Source: Marinobacterium ramblicola
GTDB lineage: Bacteria > Pseudomonadota > Gammaproteobacteria > Pseudomonadales > Balneatricaceae
Length of the DNA stretch: 34,588 nt
Reading direction: 5' to 3'
Assembly: GCF_019084545.1 (NCBI RefSeq)
Contig: NZ_JAHREP010000039.1
Location: 1 to 34,588, forward strand
Shown: one piece after another, positions 27,069 to 34,588 of the stretch
How the letters are laid out: each line of letters opens with the position of its first letter
Numbering within the stretch: position 1 is the stretch's first letter
Position numbers and translations under genes: made by a program
Notes under the pieces: model-generated
Seen by the model: only the letters and a program-made list of their open reading frames with translations
Told to the model about the DNA's origin: nothing
Database searches by the model: none

Positions 27069-28196
27069 ATGAACAACTCTAGCGTTTCTGTTGTTAATAC
27101 CGATGCATTCGAACCGGTGACCACCCAGGTTTGGCGTAATGGTCGTCACATGGTCCGTTGCGTCAAGGCTATTCAGGAAACCTGGGACGTGAAGACATAC
27201 TGCTTCATGGCCGAGCAGCCTGTCATGTTTTTCTTCAAGCCCGGTCAGTTCGTGACTCTGGAGCTTGAGATACAGGGTGAGCAGATATTCCGCTCCTACA
27301 CCATCTCCAGCTCCCCCTCCGTGCCATACAGCTTCTCCATCACGGTGAAGCGCGTACCGGGTGGCCTGGTGTCGAACTGGCTGCACGACAATATGGCAGA
27401 GGGGATGGATCTGGCGGTACACGGTCCTGTTGGCCAGTTCAACAGTATCGACTTCCCTGCCAGCAAGGTGCTGCTGCTCTCTGGCGGCGTGGGTATTACA
27501 CCGGTGATGTCGATGGCGCGTTGGGGCTTCGACACCAATGCGGATGTGGATATGGTGTTCGTGCACAGTGCCCGGACGCCTCGCGATGTGATCTATCAGC
27601 GTGAGCTGGAGAACATGTCGGCACGTATCTCCAACTTCCACCTGCATCTGATTTGCGAACGGCTGGAGTCCGGTCAGGGTTGGTACGGATACCGCGGTTT
27701 CCTCGATCAGGCCAAATTGGAGATGATCGCCCCCGACTTCAAGGAGCGAGAAGTGTTCTGCTGCGGTCCGACGCCGTATATGAAGGCGGTTAAAAAACTG
27801 CTGGAGTCCCTCGGTTTCGACATGAACCGCTACCACGAGGAGTCGTTCGGGGCTACGCCTGTGGCGGATGAAGAGCAGGCGATTCAGGATGCCGAGATTG
27901 CAGCAGAAGTGGCAGAAGCGCTGGATGCCAGCGATATGTATCAGGTTAGCTTCTCCAAGACCGGCAAGAGCGTCCAGATTGCACCGGGAGAAACCGTACA
28001 CGCAGCGGCAGCCAAGCTTGGCCTGCATATTCCCAAGGCCTGCGGTATGGGCATCTGCGGTACCTGTAAGGCGAAGCGGCTTGAAGGCGAGGTGGAGATG
28101 TCGCATAACGGCGGGATTACCGATGAAGATGTGGCGGAAGGTTACATCCTCACCTGCTGCAGCGTGCCCCAGGGCAATGTAGTGGTGGAGTACTGA
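27069..28196 (+). CDS. gbcB: Glycine betaine demethylase, reductase subunit GbcB
   Basis: A 375-aa flavin and iron-sulfur reductase that passes electrons from NAD(P)H to GbcA. It has an FAD-binding motif RSYT (75-78), an NAD-binding GGVGITPVMSM near 145, a CCGPTPYM motif near 235, and a C-terminal plant-type [2Fe-2S] ferredoxin domain with Cys325, Cys330, Cys333 and Cys363 (CGMGICGTC, then LTCCSVP). The ATG at 27069 is chosen over a TTG at 27054 because GGAAG lies 8 nt before it. It is divergent from gbcA, as in Pseudomonas, and is followed by a terminator. Confidence 0.93.
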   Translation: MNNSSVSVVNTDAFEPVTTQVWRNGRHMVRCVKAIQETWDVKTYCFMAEQPVMFFFKPGQFVTLELEIQGEQIFRSYTISSSPSVPYSFSITVKRVPGGLVSNWLHDNMAEGMDLAVHGPVGQFNSIDFPASKVLLLSGGVGITPVMSMARWGFDTNADVDMVFVHSARTPRDVIYQRELENMSARISNFHLHLICERLESGQGWYGYRGFLDQAKLEMIAPDFKEREVFCCGPTPYMKAVKKLLESLGFDMNRYHEESFGATPVADEEQAIQDAEIAAEVAEALDASDMYQVSFSKTGKSVQIAPGETVHAAAAKLGLHIPKACGMGICGTCKAKRLEGEVEMSHNGGITDEDVAEGYILTCCSVPQGNVVVEY

Positions 28197-28236
28197 TTCG
28201 GGCCGCATATTGCTGATATAAGCCGTTAGCAGCTGG

Positions 28237-28270
28237 AAAAGGTCGATCCGTAACAGGGTCGGCCTTTTTT
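28237..28270 (+). terminator. Rho-independent terminator of gbcB
   Basis: AAAAGGTCGATCC pairs with GGGTCGGCCTTTT around a 6-nt loop (13 pairs, two G-U) and runs into a T-tract, 40 bp past the gbcB stop. Confidence 0.9.
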
Positions 28271-28410
28271 GTTTTAGTCGAACAAAGTGTTATTTAAAGG
28301 AGACAGCGATATAAGTGCTGGGAAGGTCGCTAACAGCATAATGGTGAAAGCGATAAGCCTGTATATCTGGGTGTGGCTACAAGAACAATCACAACAAGGA
28401 TATTGCCAAT

Positions 28411-29436
28411 ATGCGCATGCAATTACACCTTCTATGCAAGCACGTGTACAAGCTGACGGCGATCGCCGCGCTCTCCTCAGCCGCAATGAGCGGAGTCGTT
28501 CAGGCGGAAGCCATGCCCGGTAACGGCGCGACGATCAAGCCGCTCTTCTCGGACGTTGCCGAAGAGCGTTTTCGAGGCGAAGTGGCTATTGCCGGCCTAA
28601 AAGAGTTGGGCTATGAGGTTGCTGAGCCAAAAGAGGCCGAGTATTCCAAGATGATGGCGATGCTTTCAACTGGTGAGGCTGATTTCAACGTCCATCTTTG
28701 GGACCGGCTCCACGACAACTTCTTCCAGCAGGCGGGTGGCGAGAGCACGCTGCTCAAGGCGGGCAGCGTGATCCCTGGGGTGCTTCAGGGTTACCTGATC
28801 GACAAGAAAACCGCTGATCAGTACGGCATCAACTCGCTGGAGGATCTGCAAAAGCCGGATATCGCCAAACTGTTTGACTACGATGGCGATGGTAAGGCGG
28901 ACCTGACTGGGTGCAATCCGGGCTGGGGATGTGATGCGGTAATTAACCATCACCTCAAGGCCTATGGCCTGGAAGGTAGTGTCACTCATCACCGCGGACC
29001 CTACTTTGAGTTGATGGCGGATACTATCGCCCGCTACCAGGAGGGTCACCCGGTCCTCTACTATACCTGGGTGCCGCAGTGGATCGCCGGCGTATTGATC
29101 GAAGGAAAGGATGTGGTGTGGCTGGAAGTTCCGTTCACCAGTTTGCCGGACGGCAACAACGATGTACTGACCAGTTATAAGGGCAAAAATCTCGGCTTTG
29201 CGGTCGATGAGGTGATGTCTGTGGTCAATCTGAACTTCGCGAAGAAAAATTCGGCGGCAATGGTCTTCCTGTCCCAACTGCAGATCTCGGCCGGTGATGA
29301 AAGTGCTGAGAACCTGAAGATGAAGAATGGCGAAGACTCAATCGACGATATCAGGCGTCATGCCAAGGAGTGGATTGCGGCGCATCGCGATCAGTTTGAT
29401 GGCTGGCTGAATCGGGCACGCGCTTCAGCCAAATAG
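28411..29436 (+). CDS. proX: Glycine betaine-binding periplasmic protein, ProX-like (orphan)
   Basis: A 341-aa ABC-transporter substrate-binding protein. It is clearly related to E. coli ProX: YLIDKKTADQYGI, IAKLFDYDGDGKADL and TGCNPGWGC are nearly the same. The three Trp residues of the ProX aromatic box, which holds the trimethylammonium group, are present (Trp97, Trp172, Trp220), as is the local disulfide pair in GCNPGWGC. A signal peptide ends near residue 32 (VVQA). AAGGA lies about 10 nt before the ATG. No permease or ATPase is linked on its strand, so it probably serves the convergent ChoWV permease or one elsewhere. Binding of betaine is inferred from the conserved box. Confidence 0.9.
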   Translation: MRMQLHLLCKHVYKLTAIAALSSAAMSGVVQAEAMPGNGATIKPLFSDVAEERFRGEVAIAGLKELGYEVAEPKEAEYSKMMAMLSTGEADFNVHLWDRLHDNFFQQAGGESTLLKAGSVIPGVLQGYLIDKKTADQYGINSLEDLQKPDIAKLFDYDGDGKADLTGCNPGWGCDAVINHHLKAYGLEGSVTHHRGPYFELMADTIARYQEGHPVLYYTWVPQWIAGVLIEGKDVVWLEVPFTSLPDGNNDVLTSYKGKNLGFAVDEVMSVVNLNFAKKNSAAMVFLSQLQISAGDESAENLKMKNGEDSIDDIRRHAKEWIAAHRDQFDGWLNRARASAK

Positions 29437-29444
29437 TGAGATTG

Positions 29445-29480
29445 AAAAGGGGCTGATCCGGTACCGGATCAACCCCTTTT
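29445..29480. terminator. Bidirectional terminator between proX and choV
   Basis: AAAAGGGG, then TGATCCGG and its mirror, then CCCCTTTT: a near-perfect palindrome with one mismatch. It has T-runs on both strands and lies between the convergent proX-like and choV genes. Confidence 0.92.
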
Positions 29481-29504
29481 CAGACTGTCGGCAGAGTGCC
29501 TTGC

Positions 29505-30710
29505 TCAGGCAACCTCGGCCTGCTCCGCCTCCTGGGTAAAGTGTTTGCCCAGCAGGGCGTGATAGAAGTCGCGGTCCGACAAGATGCCGACCAGCTCCCC
29601 GCCTTCGCTCAACAGCACCGGCAGGCCGCTGCGATAGCGCAGCTCGATGGCACTGCGCATCGAGATTTCCGGGCTGGCGATCACCACCATATTGTCTCCT
29701 ACAGAATCCAGCGGCTGCCCCTCCTGCCACTCCAGCAAGCTGAGCCGTTGTCCGCCACGGTGTGCCGATACCGGTTTGCCGTTTTGCAGCTCGACTCGGC
29801 TCTGGTCGTGCACATTGAGCAACAGGCTCTCGCCCTCCAGTTGCAATGCGCCGATGCCGGTCATCAGCGAGCGTCCGCGCAGCACGTTGAGCGGGTTGGT
29901 ATGGGCGACAAAATTCTGCACGTAGGTAGTGCTGGGGTTGAGCACGATATCCTCGGGCTTGCCATGCTGGATGATGCGGGCCGACTCCATGATCGCGATA
30001 TGGGTGCCGATCTTGAGTGCCTCGTCGAGATCGTGGCTGACGAACAGGATCGTCTTGTTGAGCTGGCGCTGCAGCGCGATCAGTTCATCCTGGAGCTGGG
30101 TGCGGATCAACGGGTCCAGTGCCGAGAACGGCTCGTCCATCAGCAGTATGTCGCTGTCCATGGCGAAGGCGCGGGCCAGGCCCACGCGCTGTTGCATACC
30201 GCCGGAGAGCTCGTGGGGGAGTTTGTCGTGCCATTCGGCCAGTCCTACCATCTCCAATTTTTCCATGGCGCGCCGGCGCCGCTCGCGCTTGCCCACGTTC
30301 TGCATCTCCAGTCCGAAGGCGACGTTGTCGACCACGCTGAGCCAGGGCATCAGGGCGAACTTCTGGAACACCATGGAGATGCGCTGGCTGCGCAGGTGGC
30401 GCAGTGTCGCGGCGTCACACTGGGCCAGATCGACCATGCGCTTGCCATCCTGTACCTCCAGGCTACCGCGGGAGATCGGGTTGAGGCCGTTGACCGCGCG
30501 CAGCAGACTCGACTTGCCGGAACCCGACAGCCCCATCAGCACGCAGATTTCGCCCTGTTTGACGTTCAGGGAGGCGCCCTGAACGCCCACCACGTCGCCG
30601 GTCCGGTCCAGGATCTCCTGGCGTGACAGGCCCTCGTCCATCAGTGCCAGGGTGCGGTTCTGGTTACGGCCAAAGACCACGTCCAGGTTCTTGATATCGA
30701 CTGCTGCCAT
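29505..30710 (-). CDS. choV: Choline ABC transporter ATP-binding protein ChoV
   Basis: A 401-aa ATPase that powers choline import. Walker A is GLSGSGKS (near 59-66), the signature is LSGGMQQRVGLARAFA, Walker B is ILLMDEPFSALD, and the switch His is in FVSHD. The C-terminal part (about 280-395) contains a CBS-like regulatory segment (SGLPVLLSEGGELVGILSDR), as in the ProV/OpuAA group, which may sense ionic strength. The ATG is one base after the choW stop, with GGAGG upstream. It is the last gene of choXWV. Confidence 0.93.
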   Translation of the reverse strand: MAAVDIKNLDVVFGRNQNRTLALMDEGLSRQEILDRTGDVVGVQGASLNVKQGEICVLMGLSGSGKSSLLRAVNGLNPISRGSLEVQDGKRMVDLAQCDAATLRHLRSQRISMVFQKFALMPWLSVVDNVAFGLEMQNVGKRERRRRAMEKLEMVGLAEWHDKLPHELSGGMQQRVGLARAFAMDSDILLMDEPFSALDPLIRTQLQDELIALQRQLNKTILFVSHDLDEALKIGTHIAIMESARIIQHGKPEDIVLNPSTTYVQNFVAHTNPLNVLRGRSLMTGIGALQLEGESLLLNVHDQSRVELQNGKPVSAHRGGQRLSLLEWQEGQPLDSVGDNMVVIASPEISMRSAIELRYRSGLPVLLSEGGELVGILSDRDFYHALLGKHFTQEAEQAEVA

Positions 30711-30711
30711 C

Positions 30712-31557
30712 TCAGACCTCCTCCGAGCTGCCCGGTTTCTTGCATATGCGGTCCAGAATGATCGCCACCAGTACGATCGCCAGACCCGCTTCGAAGCCCT
30801 GGGATATGTTGACCGTGTTCAGCGCGCGTATCACCGGTTTGCCCAGGCCGTCGGCGCCGACCAGTGCAGCGATTACCACCATCGACAGTGACAGCATGAT
30901 GCATTGGGTCACTCCGGCCATGATGCTCGACATCGCCGCCGGCAGCTCCACCTTGAGCAGCAGTTTGGCGGGGCTGGCGCCAAACGCCTTGCCCGCTTCG
31001 ATCAGCTCCTCAGGCACCCGGCTGATGCCGAGGTAGGTGAGGCGGATCGGCGCGGCGATGGCGAAGATGATGGTGGAGATCAGCCCCGGTACTACACCCA
31101 GCCCGAACAGTACCAGCGTCGGGATCAGGTAAACGAAGGTGGGGATAGTCTGCATCAGGTCCAGTATCGGCCGCAGCACCGTGTAGACCCAGCGGCGGTG
31201 GGCGGCAAGGATCCCCAGCGGAATACCGAACAGGATCGATAGCGCGGTGGCGGTCAGTACCAGCACGAGCGTCTCGATCATCTCGGTCCAGTAACCCAGG
31301 TTCAGGATCAGCAGCAGCGAAGCCGCACTGAATACGGCCAGCGAGACTTTGCGGTGCAGTCCCCAGGCCAGTGCCGCTACGAAGGCGATAATGAACCAGT
31401 CGGGGAACCAGAGGAACAGATCGACCAGTGACAGTATGACCCACTCCAGCGAGATGGAGATTGCGTCGAAAAAGCCCGCCGCATTTAGCGTCAGCCAATC
31501 GACAAACGACTCCATCCATCTGCCCAGCGGTATCTTATGTTCGGTGAACCAATCCAT
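30712..31557 (-). CDS. choW: Choline ABC transporter permease ChoW
   Basis: A 281-aa inner-membrane permease with about six to seven membrane segments. The EAA loop that docks the ATPase is visible (EAGKAFGASPAKLLLKVELP, near 186-205). Family features include LILNLGYWTEMIETL and the conserved LMQTIPTFVYLIP. It lies 21 bp after choX and is joined to choV by a one-base gap. It forms the translocation pore, probably shared by ChoX and possibly by the orphan ProX-like protein. Confidence 0.92.
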   Translation of the reverse strand: MDWFTEHKIPLGRWMESFVDWLTLNAAGFFDAISISLEWVILSLVDLFLWFPDWFIIAFVAALAWGLHRKVSLAVFSAASLLLILNLGYWTEMIETLVLVLTATALSILFGIPLGILAAHRRWVYTVLRPILDLMQTIPTFVYLIPTLVLFGLGVVPGLISTIIFAIAAPIRLTYLGISRVPEELIEAGKAFGASPAKLLLKVELPAAMSSIMAGVTQCIMLSLSMVVIAALVGADGLGKPVIRALNTVNISQGFEAGLAIVLVAIILDRICKKPGSSEEV

Positions 31558-31578
31558 AATCTAACTACCTTTTTCGGA

Positions 31579-32526
31579 TTAAAGGTTCAGGTATTGCTTT
31601 ACCGCGGTCAGGCCATCCTTGCCGTCAACAGTGGTGACGCCTTCAAGCCAGGCATCGAGTGCAGTCGGATTGGCACTCAGCCACTCTTTGGCTGCGGCTT
31701 CGGGCTTCTTGCCATCATCAAGGATAGCGCCCATCACCTGGTTCTCCATCGCCAGACTGAACTTCAGGTTGTTGAGTAGATTGCCCACGTTAGGACAGGC
31801 GCTGGTGTAGCCCTTGCGCACATTGGTGTAGACGGTGGCACCGCCATAGTTGGGGCCGAAATAGTCGTCGCCGCCCTCCAGGTAGGCGAGGTCGAAGTTG
31901 GCGTTCATCGGATGCGGCTCCCAGCCAAGGAACACGATCCACTGGTCGCGGCGCACGGCGCGTTTCACCTGTGACATCATGCCGGCCTCGCTGGATTCGA
32001 CTATCTCGAAGTTCTTCAAACCGAAGGCATCGCTGTCGATCATATCCTGAATCAGGCGGTTGCCGTCGTTACCCGGCTCGATACCGTAGATCTTGCCGCT
32101 GAACTCGTCAGCATGTTTGGCGATGTCGGCAAAGGAGTGGACGCCGGCGTCGTAGACATATTTCGGTACCGCCAGGGTGTACTTGGCACCTTCCAGGTTG
32201 GCGCGAACCGTCTCGACCGTACCGTTGTCACGGTACTTGGCGATATCGCCTTCCATGGTCGGCATCCAGTTGCCGAGGAATATATCGATGTCGCCGTTGG
32301 CCAGGGAGCTGTAGGTTACGGGCACCGAGAGCAGTTGGGTCTTGGTCTGATAGCCCAGGCCCTGAAGTACTTCGCTGGTAATCGCGGTGGTGGCGGTGAT
32401 GTCGGTCCAGCCGACATCGGAGAAGCGCACGGTGGAGCACTCTTCAGCCTGACTCAGCGCAGAGAAGCTCAGACAGGTGCCGAGCAGGACGCTTGTGGTG
32501 ATTCGGCTCAGGTTCTTGGTGTTCAT
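31579..32526 (-). CDS. choX: Choline-binding periplasmic protein ChoX
   Basis: A 315-aa substrate-binding protein with a signal peptide (cleavage near ALSQA, residue 27). It starts with the typical VRFSDVGWTDITATTA segment. Likely aromatic-box residues for choline are Trp40, Trp87 (GNWMPTM), Tyr116 and Trp202 (FLGWEPHPMN), matching the Trp/Trp/Tyr/Trp set known from Sinorhizobium ChoX. AGGAG lies 8 nt before the ATG. It is the first gene of choXWV and lies 220 bp after betA on the same strand. Confidence 0.94.
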   Translation of the reverse strand: MNTKNLSRITTSVLLGTCLSFSALSQAEECSTVRFSDVGWTDITATTAITSEVLQGLGYQTKTQLLSVPVTYSSLANGDIDIFLGNWMPTMEGDIAKYRDNGTVETVRANLEGAKYTLAVPKYVYDAGVHSFADIAKHADEFSGKIYGIEPGNDGNRLIQDMIDSDAFGLKNFEIVESSEAGMMSQVKRAVRRDQWIVFLGWEPHPMNANFDLAYLEGGDDYFGPNYGGATVYTNVRKGYTSACPNVGNLLNNLKFSLAMENQVMGAILDDGKKPEAAAKEWLSANPTALDAWLEGVTTVDGKDGLTAVKQYLNL

Positions 32527-32683
32527 CTATCGATTCTCCTCGGGTTACTGGTAGATCTTCTGTACGCGCTGAGCGCGTTTTTCGAGAGGCCAGTCACCGC
32601 CTGGTCAGCCGGGCAAGCGCGGCTCGGCTGAGCGGGCGGAAGACGCTGAGGCTCAAATCGAGCATCAGCTTCAGGCATTTTCA

Positions 32684-32718
32684 TGTACAGGATGTGCGTT
32701 GTGCCGCGGGCGCATGGG
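32684..32718. repeat. Degenerate inverted copy of the 25.3-kb repeat
   Basis: TGTACAGGATGTGCGTTGTG followed by CCGCGGGCGCATGGG matches the reverse complement of the unit at 25380-25424 with a few changes. A looser similarity (CATGCGGGGAGCGG) continues to 32744. It lies between betA and choX. Confidence 0.75.
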
Positions 32719-32746
32719 CTGCTTGTTGCTCATGCGGGGAGCGGTG

Positions 32747-34444
32747 CTACTCCTTGTTGAAAGTTCGTTTTGGTTGCTCTGGGCGCTGGCGAGTCCGCCA
32801 CTCCGGGTCGATCCAGATATCAGCGTTTTCGCTGACCTCCAGTGTGCGGCCGAGAATAAGGTCAGCGGCGCGTTCGGCCACCATGATGGTGGGCGCGTTC
32901 AGGTTACCGTTGGTGATGGTGGGGAAGATCGACGAGTCCACCACGCGCAGACCGTCGAGGCCGCGCACCCTGCACTCGGGGTCGACCACCGCCATCGGGT
33001 CATCGGCGGCACCCATCCTGCAGGAGCAGGAGGGGTGGTAGGCGCTCTCCACGTTCTGTCGTACCCAGGCGTCGATCTCCTCATCCGTTTGCACGGCGGC
33101 ACCGGGCTGAATCTCCTCACCACGGTACTGATCCAGCGCCGGCTGATTGAGGATCTCGCGGGTCAGGCGGATACAGTCGCGCCAATCCTGGATATCCTGC
33201 TCGCTGCTCAGGTAGTTGAAACGGATCTGCGGCGGCGTATTGGGGTTGGCACTGGTGATGCGCACCGTGCCGCGACTCTCCGGCTTGTTCGGGCCGACAT
33301 GGACCTGGAAACCGTGGCCGTCGAACGCCTTCTTGCCGTCGTAGCGCATCGCCGCGGGCAGGAAGTGGTACTGGATGTTGGGCCACTTGAGCCCGGCGCG
33401 GGAGCGGATGAAGCCGCAGGATTCGAAATGGTTGGTAGCGCCGAGACCATCCTTGAACAGCATCCAGCGGCTGCCGATCAGGCCCTTGCTGATCAGGTCC
33501 AGCTTGCTGTTCAGGGTGATCTTCTGGTTGCAGCGGTACTGGAAGTAGACCTCCAGGTGGTCCTGGAGGTTTTCACCGACGCCGGGCAGCTTATGTTTGA
33601 CCTCGACTCCGGCCTGTTTCAGCACCTCGGCCGGGCCGATGCCGGACAGCTGCAGCAGCTGCGGTGAGCCGATGGAACCGGCGCTGAGGATCAGCTCTTT
33701 TGCGGCACCGATGGTGCGGCGATGCCCCTTGTGGTCGAACTCGATGCCGGTGGCGCGGCCGTTATACAGCAGCACGCGACGGGCGATGACGCCTTTTATC
33801 AGTGTCAGGTTGTCGCGTTTCAGTGCCCGGCGCAGATAGGCGTGGCTGGTGGAGGCGCGCACGCCGCCATCGACGGTCATATGCATCGGGCCGAAACCCT
33901 CCTGCTGGTAGCCGTTGTAGTCCCAGGTTTCCGGGTAACCCGCGTCGATACCGGCATCGATAAACGCGCGATAGAGCGGATTCAGGCTCATCTCATTGCC
34001 GTTGCAGGTGGCCAGCGGGCCGCTGCCGCCACGGTAGTCGTCGGCGCCGCCGGACCAGGTCTCGGCGCGCTTGAAGTAGGGCAGGCAGTTTTTGTAACTC
34101 CAGCCTTCGGCGCCCTGTTCCGCCCATTCGTTGAAGTCGCAGCCGTGGCCGCGGACATACACCATGCCGTTGATCGAGGAGCTGCCGCCGAGTACCTTGC
34201 CGCGCGGGCAGTGCAGGCGGCGGTTGTCCAGACCCGGTTCCGGCTCGGATTCGAACTGCCAGGCATAGCGCGGCATGCTCATGGGGTAGGAGAGGGCCGT
34301 GGGCATCTGGATCAGGATGTTGCGATCCGAGCCGCCCGCCTCCAGCAGCAGTACGCTGTTGCGGCCATCGGCGCTCAGGCGGTCCGCCAATACGCAGCCT
34401 GCGGAGCCGGCGCCGACGATGATGTAGTCAAAACTCTGTTGCAT
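32747..34444 (-). CDS. betA: Choline dehydrogenase BetA
   Basis: A 565-aa GMC-family flavoprotein that oxidises choline to betaine aldehyde (and can continue to glycine betaine), passing electrons to the respiratory chain. The FAD-binding GAGSAG is at 11-16, LEAGG follows, and the GMC signature [19 protein letters not shown] is present. The active-site His lies in [12 protein letters not shown]. Length is normal. It begins 21 bp after betB on the same strand, so the two form an operon. The usual regulator gene betI would lie outside the window. Confidence 0.95.
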   Translation of the reverse strand: MQQSFDYIIVGAGSAGCVLADRLSADGRNSVLLLEAGGSDRNILIQMPTALSYPMSMPRYAWQFESEPEPGLDNRRLHCPRGKVLGGSSSINGMVYVRGHGCDFNEWAEQGAEGWSYKNCLPYFKRAETWSGGADDYRGGSGPLATCNGNEMSLNPLYRAFIDAGIDAGYPETWDYNGYQQEGFGPMHMTVDGGVRASTSHAYLRRALKRDNLTLIKGVIARRVLLYNGRATGIEFDHKGHRRTIGAAKELILSAGSIGSPQLLQLSGIGPAEVLKQAGVEVKHKLPGVGENLQDHLEVYFQYRCNQKITLNSKLDLISKGLIGSRWMLFKDGLGATNHFESCGFIRSRAGLKWPNIQYHFLPAAMRYDGKKAFDGHGFQVHVGPNKPESRGTVRITSANPNTPPQIRFNYLSSEQDIQDWRDCIRLTREILNQPALDQYRGEEIQPGAAVQTDEEIDAWVRQNVESAYHPSCSCRMGAADDPMAVVDPECRVRGLDGLRVVDSSIFPTITNGNLNAPTIMVAERAADLILGRTLEVSENADIWIDPEWRTRQRPEQPKRTFNKE

Positions 34445-34465
34445 TGCTGTGGTCAGGCTTAAAGG

Positions 34466-34588
34466 TTATTCGTAGGGCGACTTGATGTCGCCGAGCTCCA
34501 CATACACCGCCTTGGTCTGGGTGTAGTGGGCCAGGGTCTCGACGCCGTTCTCGCGACCGATACCGGACAGCTTGTAGCCACCCACCGG
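34466..34588 (-). CDS. betB: Betaine aldehyde dehydrogenase BetB, C-terminal end only
   Basis: The last 40 codons and stop of a gene cut by the window edge. The translated end ([15 protein letters not shown], then [16 protein letters not shown]) matches the C-terminus of BetB. BetB oxidises betaine aldehyde to glycine betaine with NAD(P)+. It lies 21 bp upstream of betA in the same direction. Confidence 0.92.
   Translation of the reverse strand, partial: PVGGYKLSGIGRENGVETLAHYTQTKAVYVELGDIKSPYE

Noticed and set aside
26733..28208. Long minus-strand open frame across gbcB
   Set aside because: Antisense to gbcB, a clear enzyme with FAD, NAD and Fe-S motifs; the translation has no recognisable domain.

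Overview
The window looks like chromosomal DNA of a gammaproteobacterium, probably a marine or salt-tolerant heterotroph. The evidence is a divergent gbcA/gbcB pair arranged as in Pseudomonas, a betB-betA-choXWV block, a MexEF-OprN-like efflux operon and a class I groES-groEL pair. The right two thirds is GC-rich and ordinary in style. The left part, especially the first 5.5 kb, is visibly AT-richer and is made of accessory defence genes.

Region 1 (about 1-10.5 kb, all minus strand) is one tightly packed operon, read right to left. It holds a small XRE regulator, hsdR, hsdM, hsdS, a 337-aa HTH protein related to the Rha/RhuM type, a Doc (death-on-curing) toxin, and a reverse transcriptase fused to a nitrilase-like domain (UG1/DRT1-like). 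Junctions overlap by 4-8 bp or lie within about 20 bp, so an R-M system, a probable toxin-antitoxin-like pair and an anti-phage RT appear to share one transcript. The RT gene stops at position 49, before the place where the nitrilase catalytic cysteine should be.

Region 2 (10.5-12.1 kb) is a single class II Fic AMP-transferase gene with an operator-like promoter. It is bracketed by two 44-45 bp near-identical direct repeats (10613-10657 and 12017-12060).

Region 3 (12.1-18.3 kb) is a set of stress and housekeeping genes. It contains a periplasmic protein divergent from a Crp-like regulator, a cupin-like enzyme with a periplasmic msrA, groES-groEL with a sigma-32-like promoter, a hypothetical protein divergent from groES, and a DUF1269-like membrane protein.

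Region 4 (18.4-25.2 kb) is a complete tripartite RND efflux operon (adaptor lipoprotein, MexF-like pump, NodT-type outer-membrane lipoprotein). It converges on a LysR regulator.

Region 5 (25.3-34.6 kb) handles choline and glycine betaine. ChoXWV imports choline. BetA and BetB (the latter only partly in the window) oxidise it to glycine betaine. GbcAB demethylates betaine to dimethylglycine. An orphan ProX-like binding protein may feed betaine to the ChoWV permease. A two-copy 50-bp-period repeat at 25.3 kb and a degenerate copy in the opposite orientation at 32.7 kb bracket gbcA through choX.

The most notable item is the combined defence operon ending in the truncated RT-nitrilase gene.
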